Source: Paraburkholderia madseniana
GTDB taxonomy: Bacteria > Pseudomonadota > Gammaproteobacteria > Burkholderiales > Burkholderiaceae
Direction: 5' to 3'
Assembly: GCF_009690905.1 (NCBI RefSeq)
Contig: NZ_VOSW01000072.1
Location: 1-46,652, forward strand
DNA length: 46,652 nucleotides
This document shows positions 33,305 through 40,464 of this stretch, in pieces. Within the stretch, counting starts at the first letter, position 1. Each line of letters opens with the position of its first letter. The notes beneath the pieces are model-generated. The model was not told the origin of the DNA. It saw only the letters and a list, made by a program, of their open reading frames with translations, and searched no databases. A program made the translations under genes and the position numbers.

Positions 33305-34360
33305 ATGAAACCCGCGCTATGTGTCGCCGTCGTCAGTATGCTGTTCGGGGTCCAACTGGCGCACGCCGCCTGCCCCAACGACGCCGTCTTCCTCATTCTC
33401 GGTGATCAGATTCGCGGTTACTCCTTGCGCGCCAACGGAGCGACGGAGCCCTGCCAGGTGCTGCAAGGGCCGCTCACCACCCTCATGACCGCCGGAGCGA
33501 CGGTGATCGACAAGAAGGACTCCTTTCACGTCGCGCAGTTTCTTACCAACAGCACCGTCGACATCTTTCCGCGAAAGGCCGAGGGCAATGAGGCGCCCAG
33601 GCGGTCGTTCATGTTGACGATGACAAATGACCTGCTCAGCATCGCGGTGGATTCCCACCTCAACGACTTCGTCCTGACCGTTCGCCCCACGGAGGCGGGG
33701 GTGCTGGTCGCTCCCGCCAACAGCTCCGGGCCTGTAACCAACCCGGTTCACATCACCGATCCGAATATCGTCCAGTACGTGAGCATTGCGATTGACAGCG
33801 ACGACAATCTGCTGATTGCGGGCTATGACATACGGGGGGCGGCGATCATCGACACGTTTGGCACGCGTCGGAGCATGACCTCGCCTCCGCTTCTGCGCAG
33901 CCTCACGGGTAGCAAAACCGGCCTGCTGCCGGGTGCCGGACTTTTTGCAAGGAACAACATGACGATCGCTGTCGATCCGCGTACGGACGAGTTATTCGTC
34001 TACAACCAGACCGCGGACGTGACGCAGATCCAGGTGAGCGTTTTCGCCGCCGAGGCGAACGGCGACGTGCCGCCGGTACGGACAATCAGCGGTCCAGCCA
34101 CGGGAATCACTGGCTCTGGCTTGCCGGGAAACAAGATCGCCATCTCCTCGGACGGGCGGCTCTTTGATGCCGAGCCGAACCTGCGCATTCTCGCGTTCGC
34201 GCCGGGGGCAAGGGGCAATGTGGCGCCGTCTCAGGTCATCGAGGACTCCACCCCCGGTCCAGTCACCCTGGGCGGGATCGCGGTCCGGTCGAGAGGAGGC
34301 CGGCAACATGATGGAAATGACGATGCTCAAGGAACGGACGAAGCCGGTGGCAGACCTTGA
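33305..34360 (+). CDS. secreted protein with NHL/lactonase-like propeller repeats
   Basis: The 351-residue protein has a signal peptide (MKPALCVAVVSMLFGVQLAHA) and several propeller-type repeats: LLSIAVDSHLNDFVLTVRPT, VQYVSIAIDSDDNLLIAGYD, MTIAVDPRTDELFVYNQTA and KIAISSDGRLFDAEPNLRIL. Each has the hydrophobic-x-D-x-x-D/G-x-L/I-x-V/A form of NHL or lactonase-like blades. The phrases VFAAEANGDVPPVRTISGP and APGARGNVAPSQVIEDS are typical of repeat-bearing secreted proteins of unknown function. The C-terminal 25 residues are polar. ATG 33305 follows AGGAGG. It is probably a single-gene unit, convergent with the TrmB-type regulator. Confidence 0.65.
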   Translation: MKPALCVAVVSMLFGVQLAHAACPNDAVFLILGDQIRGYSLRANGATEPCQVLQGPLTTLMTAGATVIDKKDSFHVAQFLTNSTVDIFPRKAEGNEAPRRSFMLTMTNDLLSIAVDSHLNDFVLTVRPTEAGVLVAPANSSGPVTNPVHITDPNIVQYVSIAIDSDDNLLIAGYDIRGAAIIDTFGTRRSMTSPPLLRSLTGSKTGLLPGAGLFARNNMTIAVDPRTDELFVYNQTADVTQIQVSVFAAEANGDVPPVRTISGPATGITGSGLPGNKIAISSDGRLFDAEPNLRILAFAPGARGNVAPSQVIEDSTPGPVTLGGIAVRSRGGRQHDGNDDAQGTDEAGGRP

Positions 34361-34392
34361 CGCGCAGTACCCTTGACGCGAACTAAAACCGT

Positions 34393-35148
34393 TCACGCGG
34401 GTTTGTCGGACCAATCGGGCGTGCTCGTGTTCCATAGCACTTCGAACAGACTGCACTCGAACGCAAAGAACTCCGCGCTTTGAATGGACAGCGCGTAGTG
34501 CTCGGCTCGCGATGAAATGAAGGCCACGGTGTCGTCGTACAGATAGGTCGTGATACCCGCTTCGAAATCCGCGGGCGCAAAGCGGAGTTCGCGGCGATCG
34601 CGCGTCGATGTTCGCCACAGATCGCGTGTATCGCCCGGACCGGAGCGGATTATGCGCAGATTGATACCCGCACGGATGCGTCGCACCGCGACGTCCCTGA
34701 TGACCTCAAAACCCGGCGTCTCAAACAGCTCGCTGTTAGACATCACCGCGCGCAACTCTTTACTCTGACATTCGAGTGTTTCGTTGAGCACAGTCTTGAT
34801 CCCTTCGATACCCGGGAAATAGCGCACCCGCGGTTTTCCACCCGCTGAGTTGTGAATGGAGCGCAGCCGCGGGAGCACTTCCTGAACGAGCTGACGCTGC
34901 GCCTCGATACGCCTGAGCAGCGCGATCGGATCCTGCGGAATGACATAGCTGCGCGCGCCTTTCTGCACGGTCGCGACGAGTCCGTCGGCGAGCAGCCGGT
35001 CGAGCACTTCGTATGCATTGGTGCGGCCGATGCCCGCCTTCTGGGCGATCGAAGCGACGGTGGACTCGCCGAGTTCCAGCGAGGCCAGATAGAAGTCGGC
35101 CTTGTTTCCGTCGATGCCGGCGGCCTGGAGCATCTCAACAAGGTTCAT
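34393..35148 (-). CDS. TrmB-family transcriptional regulator
   Basis: The 251-residue protein has an N-terminal winged HTH of TrmB type (ADFYLASLELGESTVASIAQ, then KAGIGRTNAYEVLDRLLADG and LVATVQKGARSYVIP). A coiled linker (LLRRIEAQRQLVQEVLPRL) and a C-terminal ligand/PLD-like region follow (YFPGIEGIKTVLNETLE, AVRRIRAGINLRIIRSGP). TrmB regulators are best known in archaea as sugar-responsive repressors, with scattered bacterial members. It is divergent from the YcaC-like hydrolase gene and probably controls it. The start codon lies in an exact 15-bp tandem repeat that offers ATG at 35148 or 35163 and TTG at 35172. The first has GAGG eight bases upstream and is preferred. Confidence 0.82.
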   Translation of the reverse strand: MNLVEMLQAAGIDGNKADFYLASLELGESTVASIAQKAGIGRTNAYEVLDRLLADGLVATVQKGARSYVIPQDPIALLRRIEAQRQLVQEVLPRLRSIHNSAGGKPRVRYFPGIEGIKTVLNETLECQSKELRAVMSNSELFETPGFEVIRDVAVRRIRAGINLRIIRSGPGDTRDLWRTSTRDRRELRFAPADFEAGITTYLYDDTVAFISSRAEHYALSIQSAEFFAFECSLFEVLWNTSTPDWSDKPA

Positions 35149-35174
35149 GTTCGCCAACCTCATGTTCGCCAACC
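35145..35174. repeat. 15-bp tandem repeat over the TrmB start codon
   Basis: TCATGTTCGCCAACC occurs twice in exact tandem (35145-35159, 35160-35174). On the minus strand each copy supplies an in-frame ATG, and the GAGG between them serves as a ribosome binding site for the downstream one. Gain or loss of a unit would change the N-terminus by five residues without a frameshift. Confidence 0.85.
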
Positions 35175-35215
35175 GCTACGCACGGGTGATGGTCGTTACA
35201 CGTCGATTCGTTCGC

Positions 35216-35275
35216 TTGGATGGTACAAATAAAATCTTTAATAATCAAATAGATAACAAGTTTATCGCAAGGTCG
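35216..35275. promoter_or_regulatory. AT-rich divergent promoter region with dyad
   Basis: This is one of the most AT-rich stretches in the window. It contains GATAA-N5-TTATC at 35252-35266 and TTTAATAAT nearby. It lies between the TrmB-type regulator and the hydrolase gene, 70-230 bp from each start, and is a plausible promoter and operator site. Confidence 0.4.
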
Positions 35276-35444
35276 GAACGTATTTCAAGGACGCGTTTCA
35301 CGGCCGCGACTAGCATTCATCTCAGTCAATTCGTTGACGCCCGGAGCCGATGAATCACATCGATCCGAAGCGAGGCGAACCGTGGGCCGGTTGAGTGACC
35401 CGCTCGTGCGCCTGATCACCCAACCACACTGAAAGGAACCCATC

Positions 35445-36131
35445 ATGAGCAACCCCAAGCTTGAAGTACTGACGCCGCAAAATTCCCAGCTGCTTTTCAT
35501 CGACCAACAACCGCAGATGGCATTCGGTGTCCAATCCATTGATCGGCAGGTGCTGAAGAACAATGTGGTAGGCCTCGCCAAGGCAGCGAAGGTATTCGGC
35601 ATTCCCACCACCATTACGTCGGTCGAATCGCAAAGCTTCTCGGGCTTTACCTACCCCGAGCTGCTCGACGTGTTTCCCGGTCAGCCGGTGCTCGAACGCA
35701 CGTCGATGAACTCCTGGGACGACCAGAAGGTTCGTGACGCGCTGGCTGCGAATGGACGCAAGAAGATCGTGGTTTCCGGCCTGTGGACAGAGGTTTGCAA
35801 CAACACCTTTGCACTCAGCGCGATGCTGGAAGGCGACTACGAGATCTACATGGTCGAAGACGCCTCGGGTGGCACGTCGAAGGACGGGCATGACTATGCG
35901 ATGAAGCGCATGATCCAGGCCGGCGTCGTGCCCGTGACGTGGCAACAGGTGATGCTCGAATGGCAGCGTGACTGGGCGCGTCGCGACACGTACGACGCCG
36001 TCATGAACGTGGTCAGGGAGCACTCTGGTGCGTACGGGATGGGCGTGGACTACGCGTACACGATGGTGCACAAGGCGCCGCAGCGCGCCAACGGGTCCCA
36101 CGAGATCGTGCCCGCGGTTCCGGCCAGGTAA
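35445..36131 (+). CDS. YcaC-like cysteine hydrolase (isochorismatase superfamily)
   Basis: The 228-residue protein matches the YcaC branch of the isochorismatase-like hydrolases. It has the catalytic Asp20 in LLFIDQQPQMAFG and Arg85 in ERTSMNSWDD, at the place of the basic triad residue. Cys118 lies in VVSGLWTEVCNNTFALSAM, followed by VEDASGGTSKDGHDYAMKRM. Substrates of YcaC-like enzymes are unknown; the superfamily cleaves amides, nicotinamide or isochorismate. ATG 35445 follows GAAAGGAACCCATC. It is divergent from the TrmB-type regulator gene and followed by a strong hairpin at 36169-36194. Confidence 0.88.
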   Translation: MSNPKLEVLTPQNSQLLFIDQQPQMAFGVQSIDRQVLKNNVVGLAKAAKVFGIPTTITSVESQSFSGFTYPELLDVFPGQPVLERTSMNSWDDQKVRDALAANGRKKIVVSGLWTEVCNNTFALSAMLEGDYEIYMVEDASGGTSKDGHDYAMKRMIQAGVVPVTWQQVMLEWQRDWARRDTYDAVMNVVREHSGAYGMGVDYAYTMVHKAPQRANGSHEIVPAVPAR

Positions 36132-36168
36132 TCTGGTCACCCACTGCCTCAATTGATGTCATGACTCC

Positions 36169-36194
36169 GGCCGTGCGGCAAGGTGCCGCCGGCC
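36169..36194 (+). terminator. stable hairpin after the hydrolase gene
   Basis: GGCCG-T-GCGGC (36169-36179) pairs with GCCGC-CGGCC (36185-36194), leaving one bulged T and a five-base loop. It lies 37 bp after the stop. No T-run follows. Confidence 0.45.
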
Positions 36195-36222
36195 ATCAGG
36201 AATCCATACGATATCCAGTTAA

Positions 36223-36336
36223 GACAGCCCCGATCTGATTCGGCCCGATGGTCGCTTCACGACGCTGAATCGTGCGAACCCGACAGCGAGCGCGATCGCC
36301 ATCAAGGACGGGAAATTCACGGCCGTTGGCGTCTGA
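36223..36336 (+). pseudogene. N-terminal remnant of an amidohydrolase-family gene
   Basis: An open frame without its own start codon reads GRFTTLNRANPTASAIAIKD and GKFTAVGV before TGA at 36334. This is the usual N-terminal strand pair of YtcJ-like metal-dependent amidohydrolases (R/T-L-D-R-A-N-P-T-A-S-A-I-A-I-K-D-G). About 500 residues that should follow, including all metal ligands, are missing. Confidence 0.6.
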
Positions 36337-36337
36337 C

Positions 36338-36484
36338 ATGAGTACAAACGCGCAAAGGAATCCGCACTGGATCGCTGCGCTGCTCGCGCAGCGCTGGTTG
36401 CCGCTGGTGGCGCGCGTGGCGCTCGTCATGGCGACATGCCTTGCCGGTATCAAGCAATCCTCCGGCCGTTCCGGTGTTCAGTAA
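36338..36484 (+). pseudogene. possible DoxX-like 5' stub
   Basis: ATG 36338 starts a 48-residue frame (MSTNAQRNPHWIAALLAQRW, then LPLVARVALVMATCLAGIKQ) with one membrane segment. The LxARVALVxxxLxxGIxK pattern resembles the first helix of DoxX-family membrane proteins, but the other three helices are absent. It starts one base after the amidohydrolase remnant's stop. A truncated relic is likely; a free-standing small membrane protein cannot be excluded. Confidence 0.35.
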
Positions 36485-36507
36485 AACCTCAAAGGACGTT
36501 CAATACC

Positions 36508-37425
36508 ATGAGTAATCTTCGCTCCCTGGCAGCGACAGCGCTTGCCGTCATCTGTCTCGCTGCATCGTCAGTCGCGGCGGCTACACCACCAAAAATTCCA
36601 CAGCCCATTGCAGAGCCGCAGCTCGCTGTGGGGCCGCAATACGACACCACCCATGTCTATGTAGCGCCTGAAGACTTCGACAAATTCACCGATAGTCTTG
36701 TCGCAACCTTCGGCGGCCACAAGTCGCAACAGGGCGTCTTTCAGGTGACACCCACGTCGAGCAAGACGATGTCGCAACTCGTTTTCACGCCGGTCGGCAC
36801 GTTGTCGGTGTTCGGCTTCAAGACGCCTGTTCCGTATCCGTTCGGTAGCGAGCGCACGGGATATCTCGTGACCGACATCGACGCGGCCGTCAAATCGGCC
36901 AGGCGGCACCACGCCGACGTCACGGTGGCGACGTTCCCCGATCCGATCGGACGTGACGCGATCGTCTCCTGGCCGGGCGGCGTCAACATGCAGTTGTACT
37001 GGCACAATCAGGCGCCGAACTATGGTTCTTTGCAGACGGTGCCCGAGAACCGGGTCTACGTGTCGCCGGAGCGCGCCAATCTATTGATTCGCAACTTCGT
37101 GGCTTTTTCGCATGGCAAAGTTGTGTCCGATGATCACAACGCGCCCGCCGTCGAAATTGGCCGGCCGGGAGATACGTACCGGCGTGTGCGGATCGAGTCG
37201 GGATTCGGCAAGATGACGGTGCTGGTGACGGACGGCCAGTTGCCATGGCCGTTCGGCCGGGAGATGACGGGCTATGAAGTGACGAATCTCGCCGACACGC
37301 TGCAGAAGGCGAAGGCGGCAGGCGTCATGGTGCTGGTCCCGCCGTTCACTTCGGATAAGCGCGAAGCCGCGCTCGTGCAGTTCCCGGGTGGATATATCGC
37401 CGAGATTCATGCGGTTACGCAGTAG
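36508..37425 (+). CDS. periplasmic glyoxalase/VOC-like protein
   Basis: The 305-residue protein has a signal peptide (MSNLRSLAATALAVICLAAS, cleavage near VAA-ATP) and two VOC-type halves. The first half shows TTHVYVAPEDFDKFTDSLVA, TGYLVTDIDAAVKSARRH and GRDAIVSWPGGVNMQLYWHN. The second shows NRVYVSPERANLLIRNFVAF, GYEVTNLADTLQKAKAAG and LVQFPGGYIAEIHAVTQ. VOC folds bind metal through His/Glu residues; candidates are His48, His206 (not verified) and Glu in YIAEIHA. A secreted VOC protein is unusual, and substrates are unknown. ATG 36508 follows AAAGGACG. The DUF1275 gene follows after 76 bp on the same strand. Confidence 0.78.
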   Translation: MSNLRSLAATALAVICLAASSVAAATPPKIPQPIAEPQLAVGPQYDTTHVYVAPEDFDKFTDSLVATFGGHKSQQGVFQVTPTSSKTMSQLVFTPVGTLSVFGFKTPVPYPFGSERTGYLVTDIDAAVKSARRHHADVTVATFPDPIGRDAIVSWPGGVNMQLYWHNQAPNYGSLQTVPENRVYVSPERANLLIRNFVAFSHGKVVSDDHNAPAVEIGRPGDTYRRVRIESGFGKMTVLVTDGQLPWPFGREMTGYEVTNLADTLQKAKAAGVMVLVPPFTSDKREAALVQFPGGYIAEIHAVTQ

Positions 37426-37501
37426 ACGCGGGACGCCGGGGTGATGCGCCATGACGGTCGCGGGGCCGCCCGATGTCATTCCCCAACACGGGAGACGATT
37501 G

Positions 37502-38200
37502 ATGAAATCTGAAGACAGCGTGCTCGCCGCCATCGCGGGCTACGTGGACACGCTCAGCTTTGTCGCGCTTTTTGGGCTGTTCACTGCGCACGTCACGGGC
37601 AACTTCGTGCTGATCGGCGCCGAAGCGGCAGGTTACGGCCAGGGCGTGTTCATGAAGTTGATGGCGTTCCCCGCATTCATTGCAGGTGTGGCCGTCAGCA
37701 GCGTGATTGTGAAGCGCATCGAACCCGCGACGCCCAACCGCGCGGCGTGCGTTCTCTACGTTGTCCAGGCAGCGCTCATGCTGGCCTTTTGCCTCGCGGG
37801 TGTCGACGTCTCGCCCGTTGTGCATGTGGACAGCGCGCCCGTCATCGTCTGCGGGATGATCGGCGCAGCGGCAATGGGCGTGCAGAATGCGCACGGCCGG
37901 CTTGTCCCGCGTCCCGGTGTGCCCAACACCGTGATGACGGGCAACGTGACGCAGGCCGTGCTCGACTCGATCGACATCCTGTCGCCGCAGATGCCATCCG
38001 ACGCACGAGCGGTGGCGCGAACGCGTCTTGGGAAGATGTTGCCGACGATTCTCGCGTTCGCCGTTGGCGCAATCCTCGGCGCCCTCGCGTATCGGCACAC
38101 AGGGTTCTGGGCGTTGCTGCTGCCGTTCGTCGTGCTCCTGTGGCTGGCATTGAAGGCCCGCGGCGTATTGCACCCAGCTCGCGACACGGAGACGCCATGA
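37502..38200 (+). CDS. DUF1275 (YoaK-like) membrane protein
   Basis: The 232-residue protein has six predicted membrane segments with the family motifs AAIAGYVDTLSFVALFGLFT, AHVTGNFVLIGAEAAGYG, GMIGAAAMGVQNAHGRLVPR and NTVMTGNVTQAVLDSIDIL. DUF1275/YoaK proteins are of unknown function; a transport role has been suggested from topology only. ATG 37502 is preceded by GGGAGACGATT. It lies 76 bp after the VOC protein gene and may be in one transcript with it. Confidence 0.88.
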   Translation: MKSEDSVLAAIAGYVDTLSFVALFGLFTAHVTGNFVLIGAEAAGYGQGVFMKLMAFPAFIAGVAVSSVIVKRIEPATPNRAACVLYVVQAALMLAFCLAGVDVSPVVHVDSAPVIVCGMIGAAAMGVQNAHGRLVPRPGVPNTVMTGNVTQAVLDSIDILSPQMPSDARAVARTRLGKMLPTILAFAVGAILGALAYRHTGFWALLLPFVVLLWLALKARGVLHPARDTETP

Positions 38201-38318
38201 CACGTATGTGGCCCAGGCCGTTCGCAGGTACGAACGCGGTGGCGTTCGTTGCCGTTTTGCAAGCGCGAACTATGTCGGCATCGAACTTAAATTTGGATGG
38301 TAGTCAAATCGGAAGCGG

Positions 38319-40079
38319 TCAAACCTTGCAATCCATCGCGACAGACGGCTTATGGCTGGCAAGAAAGCGGTGAATCTCCGCGACCACGGCGGCCCCCTCC
38401 CCCACGGCCCCTGCAACGCGCTTGGTCGAACCCGATCGAACATCGCCAATTGCAAACACACCGTCGACACTGGTATGCAATGGCAGCATGGACCTGGTGG
38501 CTCCCGTTTCGAGGTCCGTACCCGTCAACACAAATCCTTTCGGATCCAACGACACACTGCACGTGCGCAACCAGTTCGTGTTGGGGTCGGCACCGATAAA
38601 AAGGAACACGTGATGCGTCTTCAAGCATTCGAGACCACCATCGTGTCGCCGATAGTAGACAGAATCTAGCCGTTCATCGCCTTCGAAGGCTGTGATCTCA
38701 GCGCCTGTATGGATCGTCACGTTCGGCAACGCGGCAATACGCTCGATCAGGTAATGCGACATGCTGTGCTCGACGTCCTGGCCCCTGACGAGGACATGAA
38801 CGTGGGCAGCATGCGAAGCCAGAAACACAACGGCCTGCCCAGCTGAATTTCCACCGCCAATCAGCAGCACCGGTTCGCCGCGGCAAAGTCGAGCCTCGAT
38901 CGACGTCGCCCAGTAGTAGACACCGTGACCTTCGAAGCCCGCAAGGCCGCTCACTGCCGGGCGCCGATACTCCGCGCCGCTCGCGATGACCACCGTTCGT
39001 GCCGCAATGCGCCGCGAACTGGCAAGCTCGACCTCGAGGGGGTATGCGCTGCAATGCAAGGCCTTCACTTCGACCGGAATCGCGATGTGCGCACCGAATT
39101 TCTGCGCCTGGTTAAATGCCCTGCCGGCTAGCGCTTGCCCCGATATACCGGTCGGAAAGCCCAGATAGTTTTCGATGCGCGCACTCGTGCCGGCCTGGCC
39201 GCCCGGCGCGTGGCAATCGAAGACGGCCACTGACAAGCCTTCGGATGCCGCATAGACGGCGGCCGCCAGGCCGGCGGGCCCGGCGCCGACGATCGCGACG
39301 TCGTAGAGATGCCCGGGATCGAATTCCGGCACGAGTCCCAGACACGACGCGAGCTGCCCCTCGTCCGGATTGCGCAGCACGGTGCCATCCGGGCAGACGA
39401 CGAGCGGCATGTCATCGCGCCCGGGAGTCATGCGCTCGAGCAATGCGATAGCATCGGCACCGCCTACGTCAAGCGTCATATGCGGGAGAGCATTGCGTTG
39501 CAGGAAATGTTGCAGCGCGAGGAGCCGCTCGTTGTCGGGCGGGCCAACGAGCACCGCCCCTTGCCCACGCTCGATTGCAGCGACGCGCCTCAGAATCAGC
39601 GCGCGCATGATCCTTTCGCCGAGCTCTGCCTCGCCAATCATCAGCGCACGCAGCTTATCCGGCGAAATCACGAGCGCATTGACGTCTTCAATAACCTCAG
39701 CATCGACGAGCCCGGGCTTGCCTGAAAGCATGCCAACGTCGGACGTGAATTCACCCCGCTTTGCCTGAGAGCGCAGCAAACGTCGATGGCCGAGTCCGTC
39801 GCGTGCGGTGTATCGAATCGAGCCTGACAACAGGACGAACATGCCTGGACTCATGCCACCCGCGCGATAGAGAAATTCGCCGACGGCGTAGCTGCACATC
39901 GCACCGAATCGCCTTATCCGATCCATCTCAGGGTCCGTCAGTACCGGAAATATCTGATTCCAGCGTGAGGTGCTATATGGAGTCTGCGCATCTGCCGAGG
40001 TAGAACGATCGGCGCCGTTAGTGTCGGCTTCTGCCTGGTTCTCCCGCCCGCCCGGTGGCGAAGCTGCGTCGCTGTTCAT
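38319..40079 (-). CDS. cyclic-nucleotide-binding domain fused to thioredoxin-reductase-like flavoprotein lacking CxxC
   Basis: The 586-residue fusion has an N-terminal cNMP-binding domain (about 40-160: IFPVLTDPEMDRIRRFGAMC, GEFLYRAGGMSPGMFVLLSG, GEFTSDVGMLSGKPGLVDAE). A short thioredoxin-like domain without CxxC follows (MPLVVCPDGTVLRNPDE). The rest is a TrxR-type flavoprotein with DVAIVGAGPAGLAAAVYAAS (FAD), LLIGGGNSAGQAVVFLAS (NADPH) and GVFAIGDVRSGSTKRVAGAV. At the position of the redox-active CATC the sequence is YYWATSIEARLC, so both cysteines are absent. It should bind FAD and NAD(P)H but cannot reduce thioredoxin in the usual way. The ATG at 40077-40079 follows GGGAGG. It is divergent from the glucosidase gene across a gap with two dyads. 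Confidence 0.88.
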   Translation of the reverse strand: MNSDAASPPGGRENQAEADTNGADRSTSADAQTPYSTSRWNQIFPVLTDPEMDRIRRFGAMCSYAVGEFLYRAGGMSPGMFVLLSGSIRYTARDGLGHRRLLRSQAKRGEFTSDVGMLSGKPGLVDAEVIEDVNALVISPDKLRALMIGEAELGERIMRALILRRVAAIERGQGAVLVGPPDNERLLALQHFLQRNALPHMTLDVGGADAIALLERMTPGRDDMPLVVCPDGTVLRNPDEGQLASCLGLVPEFDPGHLYDVAIVGAGPAGLAAAVYAASEGLSVAVFDCHAPGGQAGTSARIENYLGFPTGISGQALAGRAFNQAQKFGAHIAIPVEVKALHCSAYPLEVELASSRRIAARTVVIASGAEYRRPAVSGLAGFEGHGVYYWATSIEARLCRGEPVLLIGGGNSAGQAVVFLASHAAHVHVLVRGQDVEHSMSHYLIERIAALPNVTIHTGAEITAFEGDERLDSVYYRRHDGGLECLKTHHVFLFIGADPNTNWLRTCSVSLDPKGFVLTGTDLETGATRSMLPLHTSVDGVFAIGDVRSGSTKRVAGAVGEGAAVVAEIHRFLASHKPSVAMDCKV

Positions 40080-40147
40080 CGTGAACCTCCCAGCAATGCG
40101 ATCTTTTGGATAACCCACGTAGTCAATGCCATCCAGTAGTACAAGAT

Positions 40148-40182
40148 AGGTTAGCCCTCAACGCGTCGCAAATAGCTAACCT
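40148..40182. promoter_or_regulatory. inverted repeat AGGTTAGC-N19-GCTAACCT
   Basis: An exact 8-bp inverted repeat (40148-40155, 40175-40182) lies 70-100 bp upstream of the cNMP/TrxR-like gene start. It may be a regulator binding site. Confidence 0.4.
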
Positions 40183-40271
40183 GATCCTGCTCATGTCCGA
40201 GCCCTTGTGATACTCGCGACCGGCACACGCGGACTTCCTGGCGCCCCTCGTTGCACTTTCATTGGAAAATC

Positions 40272-40291
40272 CGTTAATCAGCTAATTAACG
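40272..40291. promoter_or_regulatory. inverted repeat CGTTAAT-N6-ATTAACG
   Basis: A perfect 7-bp dyad with a 6-bp spacer lies in the middle of the 385-bp divergent gap (40080-40464) between the flavoprotein and glucosidase genes. The size and symmetry suit a dimeric regulator. No other gene was seen in this gap. Confidence 0.45.
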
Positions 40292-40464
40292 AGACGGTCG
40301 GAGATGTTGGTTATCGTCGTTCGCTGCTGGCACCTATCATTAAGGCACCGTAGAGAGGATGTTGAGCGCCTGATGTGCATCGCGCACACGGCGCTCGTGA
40401 TGGAAAGGGAACGACATTCACGCACTGAACGCGTTGGATGGTCGATTTCGGGTTGGGAGGTTCC

